From Zelopaecilomyces penicillatus (Eukaryota > Ascomycota > Sordariomycetes > Hypocreales > Pseudodiploosporaceae): DNA of 64,000 bases. The notes beneath the pieces were generated by a model. It was given only the letters and a program-made list of their open reading frames with translations, made no database searches and was not told the DNA's origin. Position 1 is the stretch's first letter; each line of letters opens with the position of its first letter. The DNA lies in contig VCCP01000002.1 in the NCBI GenBank assembly GCA_005765155.1, positions 558,001 through 622,000 on the forward strand. Direction: 5' to 3'. The position numbers were made by a program, and so were the translations under genes. Below are positions 1 through 10,234 of this stretch, piece by piece.

Positions 1-2252
1 CTATTAGGCTAGTTGAAGCTATTCGAGCAGCCCAAAAGCACATAAATGGCCTCGAGGCTGCGGGTTGCTTGAGGCAGCTGGTAATCGGGGGGCACAGGAG
101 CTACAGGGTTAATACTGTTGGAATAACCGCTGCAACAACCGCTGAAAGGGCCGGAGACTGCCAAAGACGGTCCAGCACTGAAAGAAAAACAGTTGCACTG
201 TGGGTACGAACTCAAGCATCAATTGGCTCGCAGAGTTATCTTAGTCATGGCAAAATAAGACCTGGCTGGCAGTGGAGGTTGGAAGGGAAGGAACGAAGTA
301 GATTAAAAGTTACAGCTCTTGCATTCGTCGACTTCTTGCCACTCAACCCCAACTTCTTACTCTATCCACCATTAAGGATCGAATATCATTACCCAGTTCC
401 ATTCATTTGGAATCATCAGCACCGTCCCCGCACAGCCAAGCCTGCTACTAACGTACAACAAAGCTACTGACTGGCACCATTGACGACTTTGACGCGCCAG
501 CGCAGGCAGACTGACACACACGCCCATCAAGTTTGCTGCGAGAATTGTACTATATAGGTGGCATCATTTTGATTGCACCAGGACCACCACAGATTTCGCC
601 TCCCGGATATTGTACAGTGCCTTTCCTAGAGTACTGCAGGTGCAGAAGTACCGACACACAGATACAAAGAGTGTGCTGGGTGTGGGAATAGCAGCAGTGC
701 GTTTTGTTCGGCGCATGAGCTGATACTGTCCGTAAGTAAACTCGACGACTCTGCCATGTCACATTATTGCACTGCATGACAAAGCCAGACGAAGAATGAG
801 AATGCAGGGCATAAAACAGCAGTGGAAGCAGCAAACAAGAACAGGAAAAGGGATAGGTGTAACAACTTTCTACTCCACCTGCAATCTCCCATGTTCGTCA
901 GATGCTTGCGAGAATCTATGCCGCACTCTCTCTCTCCCAGGCCTGTCTCGCTTGATGAATGAGTGAGAGTCATGTTCATCCTGGAGCCGCTATCTGACCC
1001 GAAAAATGACAGGGGCACCATCGACTTGACAGCCATTGTTCCAGCAGTACGGAGTATCAACATCACAGATCATCACCAGCTAATACTCCGTCTAGCACAT
1101 AGCCCGAAACTTGCATCCTGCACATAGCCAGCTAGGCTATTCCACACCAAGCTGCATAATATATACGATAATACCACCGCTACCACTACCCTGCTAGCAC
1201 CATCAATTGACAAGGCCGACGGGCGGATCCGAGGATTGAAACAGCCACAACACGCGACGCCGACAGAGGCATAATTTACAGCACACGCGCAGACGGGATC
1301 GTTTGGTGGTTGGAGCGTTCAGATCACGCTTGCACGCACCCCCCTTGGACAACCCAGACAGCGTGTTTTTAGGCTCGGTCTTGTCGATGCCGGAGAATAA
1401 GCACTGACGGCTTCTCTTTCTGCACACTTCGCGTGTTGCTTCGTCGCCATTCAAACGTGTCCACATCACCACCCCATCCCCATCCCCATGCAATGGGTCT
1501 GACAAATCCGCCCACTGGGGCCTCGGGGCCTGCTTCCGGCAGCACAGCCGTGGCCGGAGCTGGAGGCCATGGTGCAAGGGGCCATCCGACGTTGAAGCGC
1601 AGCGTGCAGGCGGCGTTTGAAGGTGTGTGTTGAATGTCTCTTCTTTGGCTCCCCATATTACGGTTTTCCCTCTTTCGTCCTGCTATGTATGTATGCTACT
1701 TGGGGGCACGGCATATCATGTTCAAGATATCCACCAGCCATATCATACACACCACATACACATGCCGAGCCTTCTATTCGTACGACTGCTCTGTATTGCT
1801 CTCCACATCGCGCATCGACTTGCCACTTCTCTGATACCGCAGCCACCTTTCCTTTTCTGCATCGGGCGGCAGTCGTAGCAGTTCGCTGGCTGCAACTCTC
1901 CGTCGGCTGTGTCCCAAGGGCCCGGCAGTGCTACCGGATACTTCCTCTGTGCCGCTCGCCCCTGTGCCCAAGATCAATCTTTCCCCATTTCTGCTTGAGG
2001 TTCCACTCATCCAGTCTCATCTAGTCTCATCCCAACTCCATCTTGATTAGCATCGATTTCTTCATCGAATTCCTCTTCATCCCCTCCTTGCCTCTCTCCA
2101 ACGCCAATTTGCCAGCCGCGTTCTTTTTTTCGGCTGATTTACCAAGCTTCTTTTGATATGAGACAAGCAAGGACGCGTTCAGTGCAAGGCGCTTCACTCA
2201 TATATATTGGGACACGCAAGCGCTCTCCCCAAAGCAACAGCCTGTGGTAGCC
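1..2252. other. Gene-free region upstream of ssn3
   Basis: No convincing coding sequence was found on either strand. The stretch from about 1950 to 2110 is pyrimidine-rich, as is common in fungal promoters and leaders, and a TATATATT run lies near 2200, about 50 nt before the kinase start. A short open stretch at 1493-1621 that ends near a possible GTGTGT donor could be an orphan exon, but no partner exon was found. Confidence 0.6.
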
Positions 2253-3734
2253 ATGCCTCTACGGCTTCGTACTGGTGGACGCTACCCTCCCTCCTCCTCA
2301 TCTCAACCGTACTTCCCCGCACAAGCAACTGCGTCATCGTTGTCATCGCCAACTACTCACCGCTTATTTCCAGACAGCCGTGAACGCTCGCCAGGGTATC
2401 AGTCCAAGGCTCGCGTGACCGAACGATATCGAATTGTTGGCTTCATCAGCAGTGGTACCTATGGTCGTGTGTACAAGGCCGTCAGCCGAGTTGCCAATCC
2501 TGGGAATGGCATTGCCGTTGTCCGGACCGGTGGATCCGGCTCTGGCTCCGAGTCCGGCATTGGCGCGGAAGTAGCCATCAAGAAGTTCAAACCTGATAAA
2601 GAAGGCGAGCTCGTCTACACAGGCATCTCACAGAGTGCCATTCGGGAGATGAGCCTTTGCAGTGAATTGCATCACGGCAACGTTATCCGTCTAGTTGAGA
2701 TCATCCTCGAGGATAAGTGCATATTCATGGTCTTTGAGTATGCCGAGCACGACTTACTTCAAATTATTCATCACCACACTCAACAGCCACGGCATCCTAT
2801 CCCTCCAGCTACTATCAAAAGCATCATGTTTCAGCTTCTTAACGGCAGCCAGTATCTCCATACCAACTGGGTATTGCATCGAGATCTCAAACCAGCGAAC
2901 ATCATGGTTACTTCTGGTGGTGAAGTAAAAATTGGCGATCTCGGCCTGGCCCGTCGTTTCGACAAACCGCTTCACTCTCTTTTCAGTGGCGACAAGGTTG
3001 TCGTTACTATCTGGTATCGTGCCCCGGAACTGATCCTCGGCTCCTATCACTACACACCCGCCATTGACATGTGGGCCGTGGGCTGTATTTTTGCCGAGTT
3101 ACTTTCCCTGAGGCCTATCTTCAAAGGTGAGGAGGCCAAGATGGATAGCAAGAAGACGGTTCCTTTCCAGCGAAACCAGATGCAGAAGATTGTCGAGATC
3201 ATGGGTTTACCTACCAAAGACCGCTGGGCCTTGCTCCCCACGATGCCGGAATACAGTCAACTCAACACCCTCCAACCCCCGTCACATCATGGTCACCACA
3301 ATAGCTACCACCATCACAACAACCATCACCATTCCTCATCCGGCCGGAGCAGTTACCCCAGCACCTCCAACTTGGAGAAATGGTATTATAACACAATCTC
3401 GACCAACTCGGGCGCTGGAGCCTCCGCCTCCACCGGCCCCAACGGCACCCCTATTTTGTCTTCTCTTGGAGCAGAAGGCTATAAGCTCCTCGCAGGGCTA
3501 CTCGAATATGACCCCGTAAAGCGTCTCACAGCCGCACAGGCGCTCCAAATGCCTTTCTTCAGCACTGGCGACCGAGTCAGTGCCAATGCTTTCGAGGGTC
3601 TTAAGGTTGACTACCCGCATCGTCGCGTCAGTCAGGACGATAATGACATCCGCACTAGCAGTTTGCCTGGAACTAAACGTAGTGGCTTGCCTGATGATTC
3701 GTTGCTGCGACCCGCCAAGCGCGTGAAGGAGTAA
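2253..3734 (+). CDS. ssn3: CDK8-type cyclin-dependent kinase (Mediator kinase module)
   Basis: Single-exon gene, 493 aa. The first ATG in frame is at 2253. It is the catalytic subunit of the Mediator CDK8/cyclin C module, which phosphorylates RNA polymerase II and transcription factors in the nucleus. Visible kinase landmarks are the glycine loop GTYGRV near residue 68, the catalytic Lys at about 110 (AIKKF), a SQSAIRE helix at 126-132 (the PSTAIRE equivalent, SMSACRE in animal CDK8), HRD with Asp211, DLG at about 229 and APE at about 257. The activation loop reads SLFSGDKVVVTIWYR and lacks the threonine that CDK-activating kinase phosphorylates, as in CDK8. A histidine-rich loop (10 His in 16 residues, about 345-360) sits in the C-lobe. 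The C-terminus is basic (RPAKRVKE), a likely nuclear signal. It converges on the Arf-like gene. The family assignment is very secure. Confidence 0.95.
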   Translation: MPLRLRTGGRYPPSSSSQPYFPAQATASSLSSPTTHRLFPDSRERSPGYQSKARVTERYRIVGFISSGTYGRVYKAVSRVANPGNGIAVVRTGGSGSGSESGIGAEVAIKKFKPDKEGELVYTGISQSAIREMSLCSELHHGNVIRLVEIILEDKCIFMVFEYAEHDLLQIIHHHTQQPRHPIPPATIKSIMFQLLNGSQYLHTNWVLHRDLKPANIMVTSGGEVKIGDLGLARRFDKPLHSLFSGDKVVVTIWYRAPELILGSYHYTPAIDMWAVGCIFAELLSLRPIFKGEEAKMDSKKTVPFQRNQMQKIVEIMGLPTKDRWALLPTMPEYSQLNTLQPPSHHGHHNSYHHHNNHHHSSSGRSSYPSTSNLEKWYYNTISTNSGAGASASTGPNGTPILSSLGAEGYKLLAGLLEYDPVKRLTAAQALQMPFFSTGDRVSANAFEGLKVDYPHRRVSQDDNDIRTSSLPGTKRSGLPDDSLLRPAKRVKE

Positions 3735-5174
3735 CAGACGTGATTGCCGTATCAGTAAAATGATCCTTTGACGTGCGTGGGGGGGACTTCCATTTATGTC
3801 AGAGTGTGCAATGACGTTGTGTGGTGAACTGGTTTTGCAGCCGGCCATTACTATTTGGATTACATGTACATTTATTATTATTGTTCAAGGCGTTACTCGA
3901 TAAGTCAGGCGTTATGATCAAAGGTTTGCGGTTTGTCATTGCGGCGTTTGGAAAGGGAAGGGTGTTTGTAGACATGGGTATATTTGTATAGCAAAATGGT
4001 ATTGGCATGGGGAACAAATTACATATCATATATGGTTATATTTTATCACCGGCAAGGCCAATGTGTGATTAACGGATCAGTCATGAGCTTCAAGAATCCT
4101 TTTTTGTTTGAGTAGTTGAACCACCCACCCCCCTCGGTGTTATATGTATGGTAGAACGCAGGAGAAACAAAAGCGAACAGACTGAAATTATGAATTGTGT
4201 GAAAAACTCATGTACAAGAAGCTAATGGTATTTTTTGAGATCTTGCCGTCTGTTGATCATTTAGATTAGTACGTCAAGATTGCAATCCGTTTGACCATAC
4301 AAGTGCCATGACATATACAGACACAATGATGACACGAAGGAATCGCAAATATGAGACGTAAGTTCGGATAGAAAATAATGAACCTACGTGGACAAGGGTT
4401 ACTGCAGGTAAAAATTAGGTATTAAAGCTTCAAGTGGCTACAAAAAAGCAATATTTAACACACTGCACATGATAAAAAGTCTTAGATGTAAACAGCGATG
4501 AATAAAAAACGAGTAGCCTGATTAATATTATAGGAGCAGGCAGATACCTCCCACAGCAGAATAAACAATGGTATACCATGAGCAGCAAAAAAACAAGGCC
4601 ACACTCAAAAAAAAATCATACTATTAAACGTGATTGAAGCCCTGGGCTGAACCAGCCCACCGCATTCCTCCACCCCATTGCTTTCTAGCTTTCCCCCTAT
4701 CGTGTCTTGCCCATTTACAACTCTTTTCCTCTCCTCGACAAATCCCCTATGTATGGGTGCCTGACACACCCATACCAGCTCAAGGACCTGTGCCCTCCTC
4801 GCTTATCTCAACAACTTCTCCAATCGTCGTACGTGAAAACAAGGTAGAACAAAATATAAAAAGGGAGTGCGCATGATTTGGTATGGTGGATGGTTGAAGC
4901 CGTTTTCGATTAGAATTGTGTTGTGCGGATTTGTATGTCGTGGTCTCGTCGATAGCTCTCGTCGTTTCATGCGCGTCAAAAAAGGTAGTGGTTTTTCGGT
5001 TGGAACGATAACAGGATGTCCCCAATTAGTGTATCAGGAGAAGAGAAGAAAAGAAATTTATGACTTGGTTTATTTAACCAAGTGCCTCTTCTTTCTTCTT
5101 TCTCTCCTTATCTCGGTTCAATGTCCCTGACATGTTTCGAGGTGGGTGGAAATTTATCGGAGCGAGTGTCTGAT
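3735..5174. other. Intergenic between two convergent genes
   Basis: This region holds the 3' ends of ssn3 and the Arf-type gene. It is AT-rich with several A runs (for example around 4609-4617). No open frame resembles a protein family, and no RNA gene was seen. Confidence 0.6.
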
Positions 5175-6002
5175 CTACCTCTTGACAGGAGTAGGAGGCG
5201 ACTTGACGTTATTGGAGAGCCAGGCCAAGCCTTCGAGTAAACCCTCGCCGGTTGTGGCACAGCTTGGTACCACGTACCAGATCTTGTCTTTCAGCTTGGA
5301 GAGCTGGAGGGCTTCGGTGACCTCTTGGGGTTTCATGGCTGTGGGGCAGGAGATTGTGTCAGTGACGTGTGCTTTTTTAGCAAATAGAGAGTGGTAGTGC
5401 GGGTGGTGTTTGGTGTGTCTGGAAGCGGTAGTGCTTACCCTCCTTGAGATCCTGCTTGTTGGCAAAGACGAGTAGCAAGCTGTCTTTCATTTCTCGATCG
5501 TTGATGATGCGGTGGAGTTCTTGTCGGGCTTCTTCCATTCGGGTGCGATCGGAGGAGTCGACAACGAAAATTAAACCTTGGGTGCCTAGAAGACGAACAG
5601 AGAAAAGTCAGCATGGAATACTTGGAAGGTAGAAAGGCTTGATGGTGAGTAAACAAGCTGAGTATTCCTTTTGAGATGATTCTCAATTCCCAGCCCAGCA
5701 TGTTGTTGTTTCGTTGCCGACCAACATTAGGTCATGGAGAGCACCAACTCACCGCTAAAGTAGTGCCTCCACAGAGGACGAATTTTGTCCTGGCCACCGA
5801 CGTCCCAAACATTAAACTTGACATTCTTGTACGTGACAGTTTCGACGTTGAAGCCGACGGTGGGGATTGTGGTGACGTCCTGGCCGAGCTTCAGCTTGTA
5901 GAGAATCGTAGTCTTGCCGGCGGCGTCGAGTCCCAGCATCAGCAGGCGCATCTCCTTGGATCCGAAGATCTTGCCCATAACTTTGGACAATTGACCGCCC
6001 AT
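5175..6002 (-). CDS. arf6: Arf6-type small GTPase
   Basis: Three exons, complement(5175..5338, 5439..5585, 5753..6002), giving 186 aa. Both introns have GTGAGT/GTAAGC donors and CAG/TAG acceptors, and the frame closes exactly. The protein begins MGGQ, so Gly2 can be N-myristoylated. It carries the P-loop GLDAAGKT (24-31), switch I TVGFNVE (48-54), switch II WDVGGQD (66-72), NKQD (126-129) and SCAT (158-161). Residues such as LYKLKLGQ and SFIV-like strand ends match Arf6 more closely than Arf1, as does the INDREMKD segment. Arf6 homologues (ArfB in Aspergillus) act at the plasma membrane in endocytosis and polarised hyphal growth. The C-terminal KSPPTPVKR tail is slightly longer than in animal Arf6. 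It converges on ssn3. Confidence 0.96.
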
Positions 6003-6695
6003 GGTTGCGGTTGTGTTGCTGTTATTTGTGTAGTCGTACAATAAAAGGTTCTCTTTCCTCGCGTGTGTTTTGTGTCCCTCGGTTCTTTCGGGAATTGCGC
6101 GTTAAGCAAAAGTCGATCTGGCGGGGAGATGGGTTGTTCGATTGGAAACGCGTTTCGACGACGGTGGTGGCTGCAGTACAGGTATCGTGGGACGGAAAAA
6201 AGGAGCGTACACCTTGGAGAGAAGCTGAAGGGTGGAGAAGGAGGCCGTTCGATGAGCAATGGGGAAGAGAGAGACGGCAGATCGGTAGGGATTGGGCGGG
6301 TTTTTCTTTTTTCTTTTTGCGTTTCTTCCCCTCTCGCTTGGTTCCGATATGTCTCACAAACGGATGTCCAATGCTCTGGTTGTATGTTCTTTTGGCAAGG
6401 GCAACAAACGTATTAGGTAGATGGAGAGATTAGCCTGAAGACGAAAAGTGCGGGACTCTTTGCAAGAAACCAGATAAAAAATTAAAGATTCGGAAGTGTT
6501 TTGTGTGTGGGTGTGTTTGTCTCTCTGTCTGTGAAATGGATCGTCGTTTCAGGCCTTGGCTGAAATTCAAACAAAAAAATACCCCCCGCGCGCAAGAGAA
6601 GAATGGAAGAAAAGGGGAAATGAGGCAGCCAAGGATGGCATGTGGACTTCTGGTGGATGTTGGTGGATCAAGGTAGTTTTATGGTTGCGGGACTT

Positions 6696-6714
6696 GGGGG
6701 GGGGGGGGGGGGGG
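6696..6714 (+). repeat. Poly-G tract (19 G)
   Basis: An uninterrupted run of 19 guanines lies in the region upstream of the Arf6-type gene. It is one of several long G or C homopolymers in this window. Confidence 0.9.
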
Positions 6715-7755
6715 TCCTGGAGAAATCGGGTGTTGTTGTTCCTTTTGGGTGACCTGGCAGGACTGTGTAGGTATTCGATACAACAAGTATGGATTCCTTT
6801 TTTTGGTGGTGCAGTGCCCCCTTTGTGCTAGCCGAATTGTACTGTACGTATTGTATTGTATTGAAAGCAGGTAAACTCGGTAATTAATCACTTTTTAGAG
6901 TTACAGTCCAAAGATGATACGACGTGAATTGTTGCTCTGGGCAAATCATCAAATCATCAAAGCGCACTTGGCTCAGCGTGGACACTGTATTTACACAACA
7001 GGCACACGTTGACCATGGGTAATGGCCCTTTTCAGCAAACAGTTTACAGAAGAGCAGAATAATGAGGCTCTATTGGATTATTAGTTTGACAATCTACTAT
7101 TTACGGGGCCTGTCAAGATGAGATGAGACAGAAAATGGATTGTTTCTTTCCATGGTTGGGGGGTCTGGTGGAAATGTCGACAAGGGGAGGGAAGATTGTT
7201 GGGGCGTCGTCTTTGATGATTAATTACTATCCACAGACGGACGATGGCTGTTTGACAGCCAAGCTCAGTATCGAATTGAAATCAGCAACTGTGAACGGTT
7301 TCTCGTGATGGTGGTGATTCCGTATTGCATGTTGCCTCATTCGATTCGCACTCGGTACTCATCGGCTGTTTGATTATCAACGTCCTATCCCCAATCCAAT
7401 GAGATGTAGAGAAGGCCCAGGCACACGTGGGAGATGAAACGGAGCATCTGTGCAAAGGGGTCGTCTTCCCAGTTTGATGACGTTGCAACCCAAAACGGTT
7501 TATTACCAACAATCTATGCCAGTGCCAATGTCATGTCTGCCTCCAGGACACCCGCGGTAGGTTCACCGTTCATCACCAGCATGCTTGAGTGTCTGACCCC
7601 CTGTATTTCGTTGTGCCTGGTACCTGAAATAATGCACGTCTTCCCGCCTGTCCTAAAACAGCTCAGAGCCTCCCACTCTCAGGGGCCGCCCTAATTATAC
7701 ACTGCATTCACACTGCGCCACACTGCATTCAACCCACTGTATTTCCCTTCATCCA

Positions 7756-7779
7756 CAGCACCAGCACCAGCACCAGCAC
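7756..7779 (+). repeat. CAGCAC hexanucleotide microsatellite
   Basis: Four exact tandem copies of CAGCAC, followed by a partial copy. No coding context was seen. Confidence 0.85.
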
Positions 7780-8243
7780 CACCATCACAAGGCACAGATC
7801 CCCTCTAACAAACCCACCTAATCTCCTCTTCCAAGGTTCTTCCCAGTGTGTGTGGAGGACACAAAGTCCAAACTACCCGTTCAACCGTACCAATCACCAT
7901 GCCGCCAAAAAACCATCCCATCCCCCATTGTCCTCATTATCGTACCCAGTCCCCCATCCAATTCACTTGCTGTGACGTAGGTAGTTTGAGTTTTGTCACT
8001 TTTTCTCACTGTGTAGTTTCTCGTCCCAAGATACATGATGCTAAACAGTCGATGCGAAAAAAAGGCCATCAAAATCTAGTACAAACCTCCATTGCCATCG
8101 CAATCACATTGTCAAATCAAGTCGTTACAAATAAAGTAAAATATATAATTACACCTGCATCATCACCACATCATCCAATCTTCCAACTCCTATTCTTTTC
8201 CCGCGCGTCTGCAGTCTGCAATAGCTTCCTAATCCATGCCTTG

Positions 8244-8270
8244 CTGTCATGCAAATTACATGCATGACAG
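8244..8270. repeat. Perfect inverted repeat, 10-bp arms
   Basis: CTGTCATGCA at 8244-8253 is exactly complementary to TGCATGACAG at 8261-8270, with a 7-nt AT-rich loop. It lies about 100 bp upstream of the tRNA-Phe gene. No function is known; it could be chance or a small terminator-like structure. Confidence 0.6.
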
Positions 8271-8373
8271 TGATCTGCACTCAGGGTCCAGGGTCCTGTT
8301 GATGTGGAGTATTACTCAGTAGCAACGGATGCCTACGGGATATAATGCAAACTAAAGTCAGGGTTTTCATCCA

Positions 8374-8471
8374 GCGGCCATAGATTAGCTGGGAGATCGT
8401 CAGACTGAAGTAAAACTTCAATCCTACGGATGCCTATCTGAAGGTCGTGTGTTCGAGTCACACTGGCCGCA
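8374..8471 (+). tRNA. tRNA-Phe(GAA): tRNA-Phe (GAA), intron-containing
   Basis: The acceptor arms GCGGCCA (8374-8380) and TGGCCGC (8464-8470) pair fully, with discriminator A at 8471. The D arm is 8383-8398. The anticodon stem TCAGA/TCTGA encloses CT-GAA-G, so the anticodon is GAA at 8407-8409. A 25-nt intron (8411-8435) follows position 37 in the canonical place and contains ACTTCA, which can pair with the anticodon loop, as in the yeast tRNA-Phe intron. The T arm GTGTG-TTCGAGT-CACAC occupies 8447-8463 and supplies the B box. The overall layout closely follows yeast tRNA-Phe. Confidence 0.95.
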
Positions 8472-8475
8472 TTCC

Positions 8476-8487
8476 TTTTTGTTTTTT
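8476..8487 (+). terminator. RNA polymerase III T-run terminators
   Basis: TTTTT at 8476-8480 and TTTTTT at 8482-8487 start 5 nt after the tRNA-Phe discriminator base, the normal position for Pol III termination. Confidence 0.8.
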
Positions 8488-9022
8488 GTCTTCTTCTCTT
8501 CCTCATCATGATTTAACTACACCTGTCCTCCATATAGCACATCATTATTTATACTTTTTGCTCCATTCATTAGCATTGTTCAGCAGGGGTACTCATAGGA
8601 GGGCTAGAGAGGCCTCATCACGTCATCGTCATCACAGTGACAATTCAATGCTCAGGTGAAACCAAACAAGATTCATTGTATTCCATCATCTCATTATTCA
8701 TAGACGTCCAATTGCAGCCGTCAATAATTGAACGATACCAACGCCTGGTATAATAATTATAACCCATCAAAAAAGCAAAAGCCGAGGCAATAATGACCTC
8801 GAAAACCACCCGAGTAAACACACCAAACTCCGCCTCCCTCACCGGCTGGCAGGTTGTTGCCAGAGGCATCAACACCATTCTCGACACTAAGCCGAAGAAA
8901 AAATCTAACCAAGTCATACTTAACCAGACTATTCATCATTTCCCCACTGCCCCCCTGTCACGTCCGTAATTGTTTATTGTTCGCGGCGGCCGGCCTCCAA
9001 CTCCGCCGTCGCCCACAGATAG
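8488..9022. other. Intergenic between tRNA-Phe and sgf29
   Basis: This is the 3' flank of sgf29. No gene or repeat was recognised. Confidence 0.55.
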
Positions 9023-10234
9023 TCACGGACGGTATTCAATCACAAACCGCCGCTCAACCTGTTGCAACGTCGTCGAATCGTTTTCCCCCTCAAACTTCAG
9101 ATCCACCTTGCCGTCCGATGCCATGCTAAACACCTCGGCCTTATAGAATGTGGTAGTGTTGGGATACAGAGCCAGCACAACCTTGCCTGCCTCCCAGTCG
9201 ACGAGCGTGCTGGACTGACTCTCTGGTGTGATTGGGATCATGCTGCTTGCACTAGACCGGTACTCCTTTTGCTTGCTCTGGTCGTCTGGCTCAATGTCCA
9301 AGACCTTGTACCGCCGGCTTTTGCCCTCGCCGAGCACCTGTGCCACTTCTCCTAGTATCCAGTCCGATGTTTGCTCGCCATTGACGGCCTTGGGTTTGAA
9401 CGCCACGGCATCGCCCTTGGAAAAGAGGATTCGAGATTTGGCACTGGCCGCCGCAGCTGATGAGCCTGGCCCAGCACTGCCCCCCGATCCTTGAGGCTCT
9501 GCACTGTCTGCCTTGGGTGGCATGCTGTCCCTATCGCGATTGCTGCTCCGGTCACCGTGCTTTCTAGACGATCCAATAGGACTTGGAACGGGCGAGTCTC
9601 CACCACCATCAAAGTCGTAGAGAGATGCAGCCGTAGCACTGTCCCTGTCTCGCTCTCTGTCTCGTTCCTTGTCCTTGTCTTTTTCCTTCTCCTTCTCCTT
9701 CTCTCTCTCCTTTTCTTTCTCTTTTTCCTTTTCCTTTTCCTTCTCCTTCTCCTTTTCTTTTTCTCGTTCGCGGTCACGATCCCGTTCCCTTTCACGCTCG
9801 CGCTCACGTTCCCTATCTCGCTCCCGCTCGCGCTCTCGGTCTCGTTCTCGTTCACGATCCCTGGCTGTAGACCTCTTGCTGGGCCCAGCAGTCTGCGCCT
9901 CAGCTTGCTCCTTGGCGACGACAACCGCACGCAAAATCTTGAGTTGCTCGGTGACGGCCTTGAGGCTGCTGATGTTGGCTTCGGAAAACTTAACACCGGA
10001 GCGGCACAGCTGCTCCATCTGCTTCAATGCATCGAGCGGGACCTGGTCAGAGTCCATGGCGCCAACGCGGCGGTCCATGGCCACAAGCTCTCCTAGGCTG
10101 TCGTTCTCGGCGTTGACACCATTCACAATCTCGGTTATTTGGTTCTTGCAGGATTCCCATATCTGTGCCTCCTCTCCGTGGGTGTTTCCATTGTTACGGT
10201 TCGACCCGCGGCTGCTGCGGTTGCGCTGAGACAT
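9023..10234 (-). CDS. sgf29: Sgf29, SAGA histone-reader subunit
   Basis: 403 aa from the ATG at 10234. Sgf29 belongs to the SAGA/ADA histone acetyltransferase module and binds H3K4me2/3 in the nucleus. Residues 1-110 hold the N-terminal helical part (IWESCKNQITEIVNGVNAEND onwards). Residues about 125-197 are an almost pure RE/RD then KE dipeptide tract. Residues 271-403 form the tandem Tudor domain, and Tyr357, Tyr364 and Phe381 (in ALYPNTTTFYKA and DLKFEGEND) match the aromatic cage of yeast and human Sgf29. The frame stays open upstream: an ATG at 10465 would add 77 basic, Pro/Ala-rich residues. I prefer 10234 because the conserved region begins near it, but the start is uncertain. The family call is secure. 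Confidence 0.9.
   Translation of the reverse strand: MSQRNRSSRGSNRNNGNTHGEEAQIWESCKNQITEIVNGVNAENDSLGELVAMDRRVGAMDSDQVPLDALKQMEQLCRSGVKFSEANISSLKAVTEQLKILRAVVVAKEQAEAQTAGPSKRSTARDRERERDRERERERDRERERERERERDRDREREKEKEKEKEKEKEKEKEKEREKEKEKEKDKDKERDRERDRDSATAASLYDFDGGGDSPVPSPIGSSRKHGDRSSNRDRDSMPPKADSAEPQGSGGSAGPGSSAAAASAKSRILFSKGDAVAFKPKAVNGEQTSDWILGEVAQVLGEGKSRRYKVLDIEPDDQSKQKEYRSSASSMIPITPESQSSTLVDWEAGKVVLALYPNTTTFYKAEVFSMASDGKVDLKFEGENDSTTLQQVERRFVIEYRP
9644..9862 (-). repeat. RE/KE dipeptide-coding low-complexity tract
   Basis: About 73 codons of alternating Arg-Glu/Arg-Asp and then Lys-Glu inside sgf29. On the plus strand it reads as CT-rich imperfect TCTTTC/TCGCG repeats. The long open frames opposite it (Ser-Phe or Ser-Arg repeats) are by-products of this tract. 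Confidence 0.9.

Larger units (their letters stand above)
6003..8373. other. Intergenic upstream of the Arf6-type gene
   Basis: No coding sequence was recognised. The region contains the leader of the Arf6-type gene, a 19-G homopolymer (6696-6714), a CAGCAC hexamer repeat (7756-7779) and a perfect 10-bp inverted repeat (8244-8270) ahead of the tRNA gene. Confidence 0.6.

Noticed and set aside
1493..1621. Possible first exon (MGLTNPPTGASG...) followed by a GTGTGT donor
   Set aside because: No downstream exon keeps a plausible frame before ssn3, and no family was recognised.
9491..10229. Long plus-strand open frames with Ser-Phe and Ser-Arg repeats opposite sgf29
   Set aside because: They are by-products of the RE/KE-coding repeats on the minus strand and are not independent genes.
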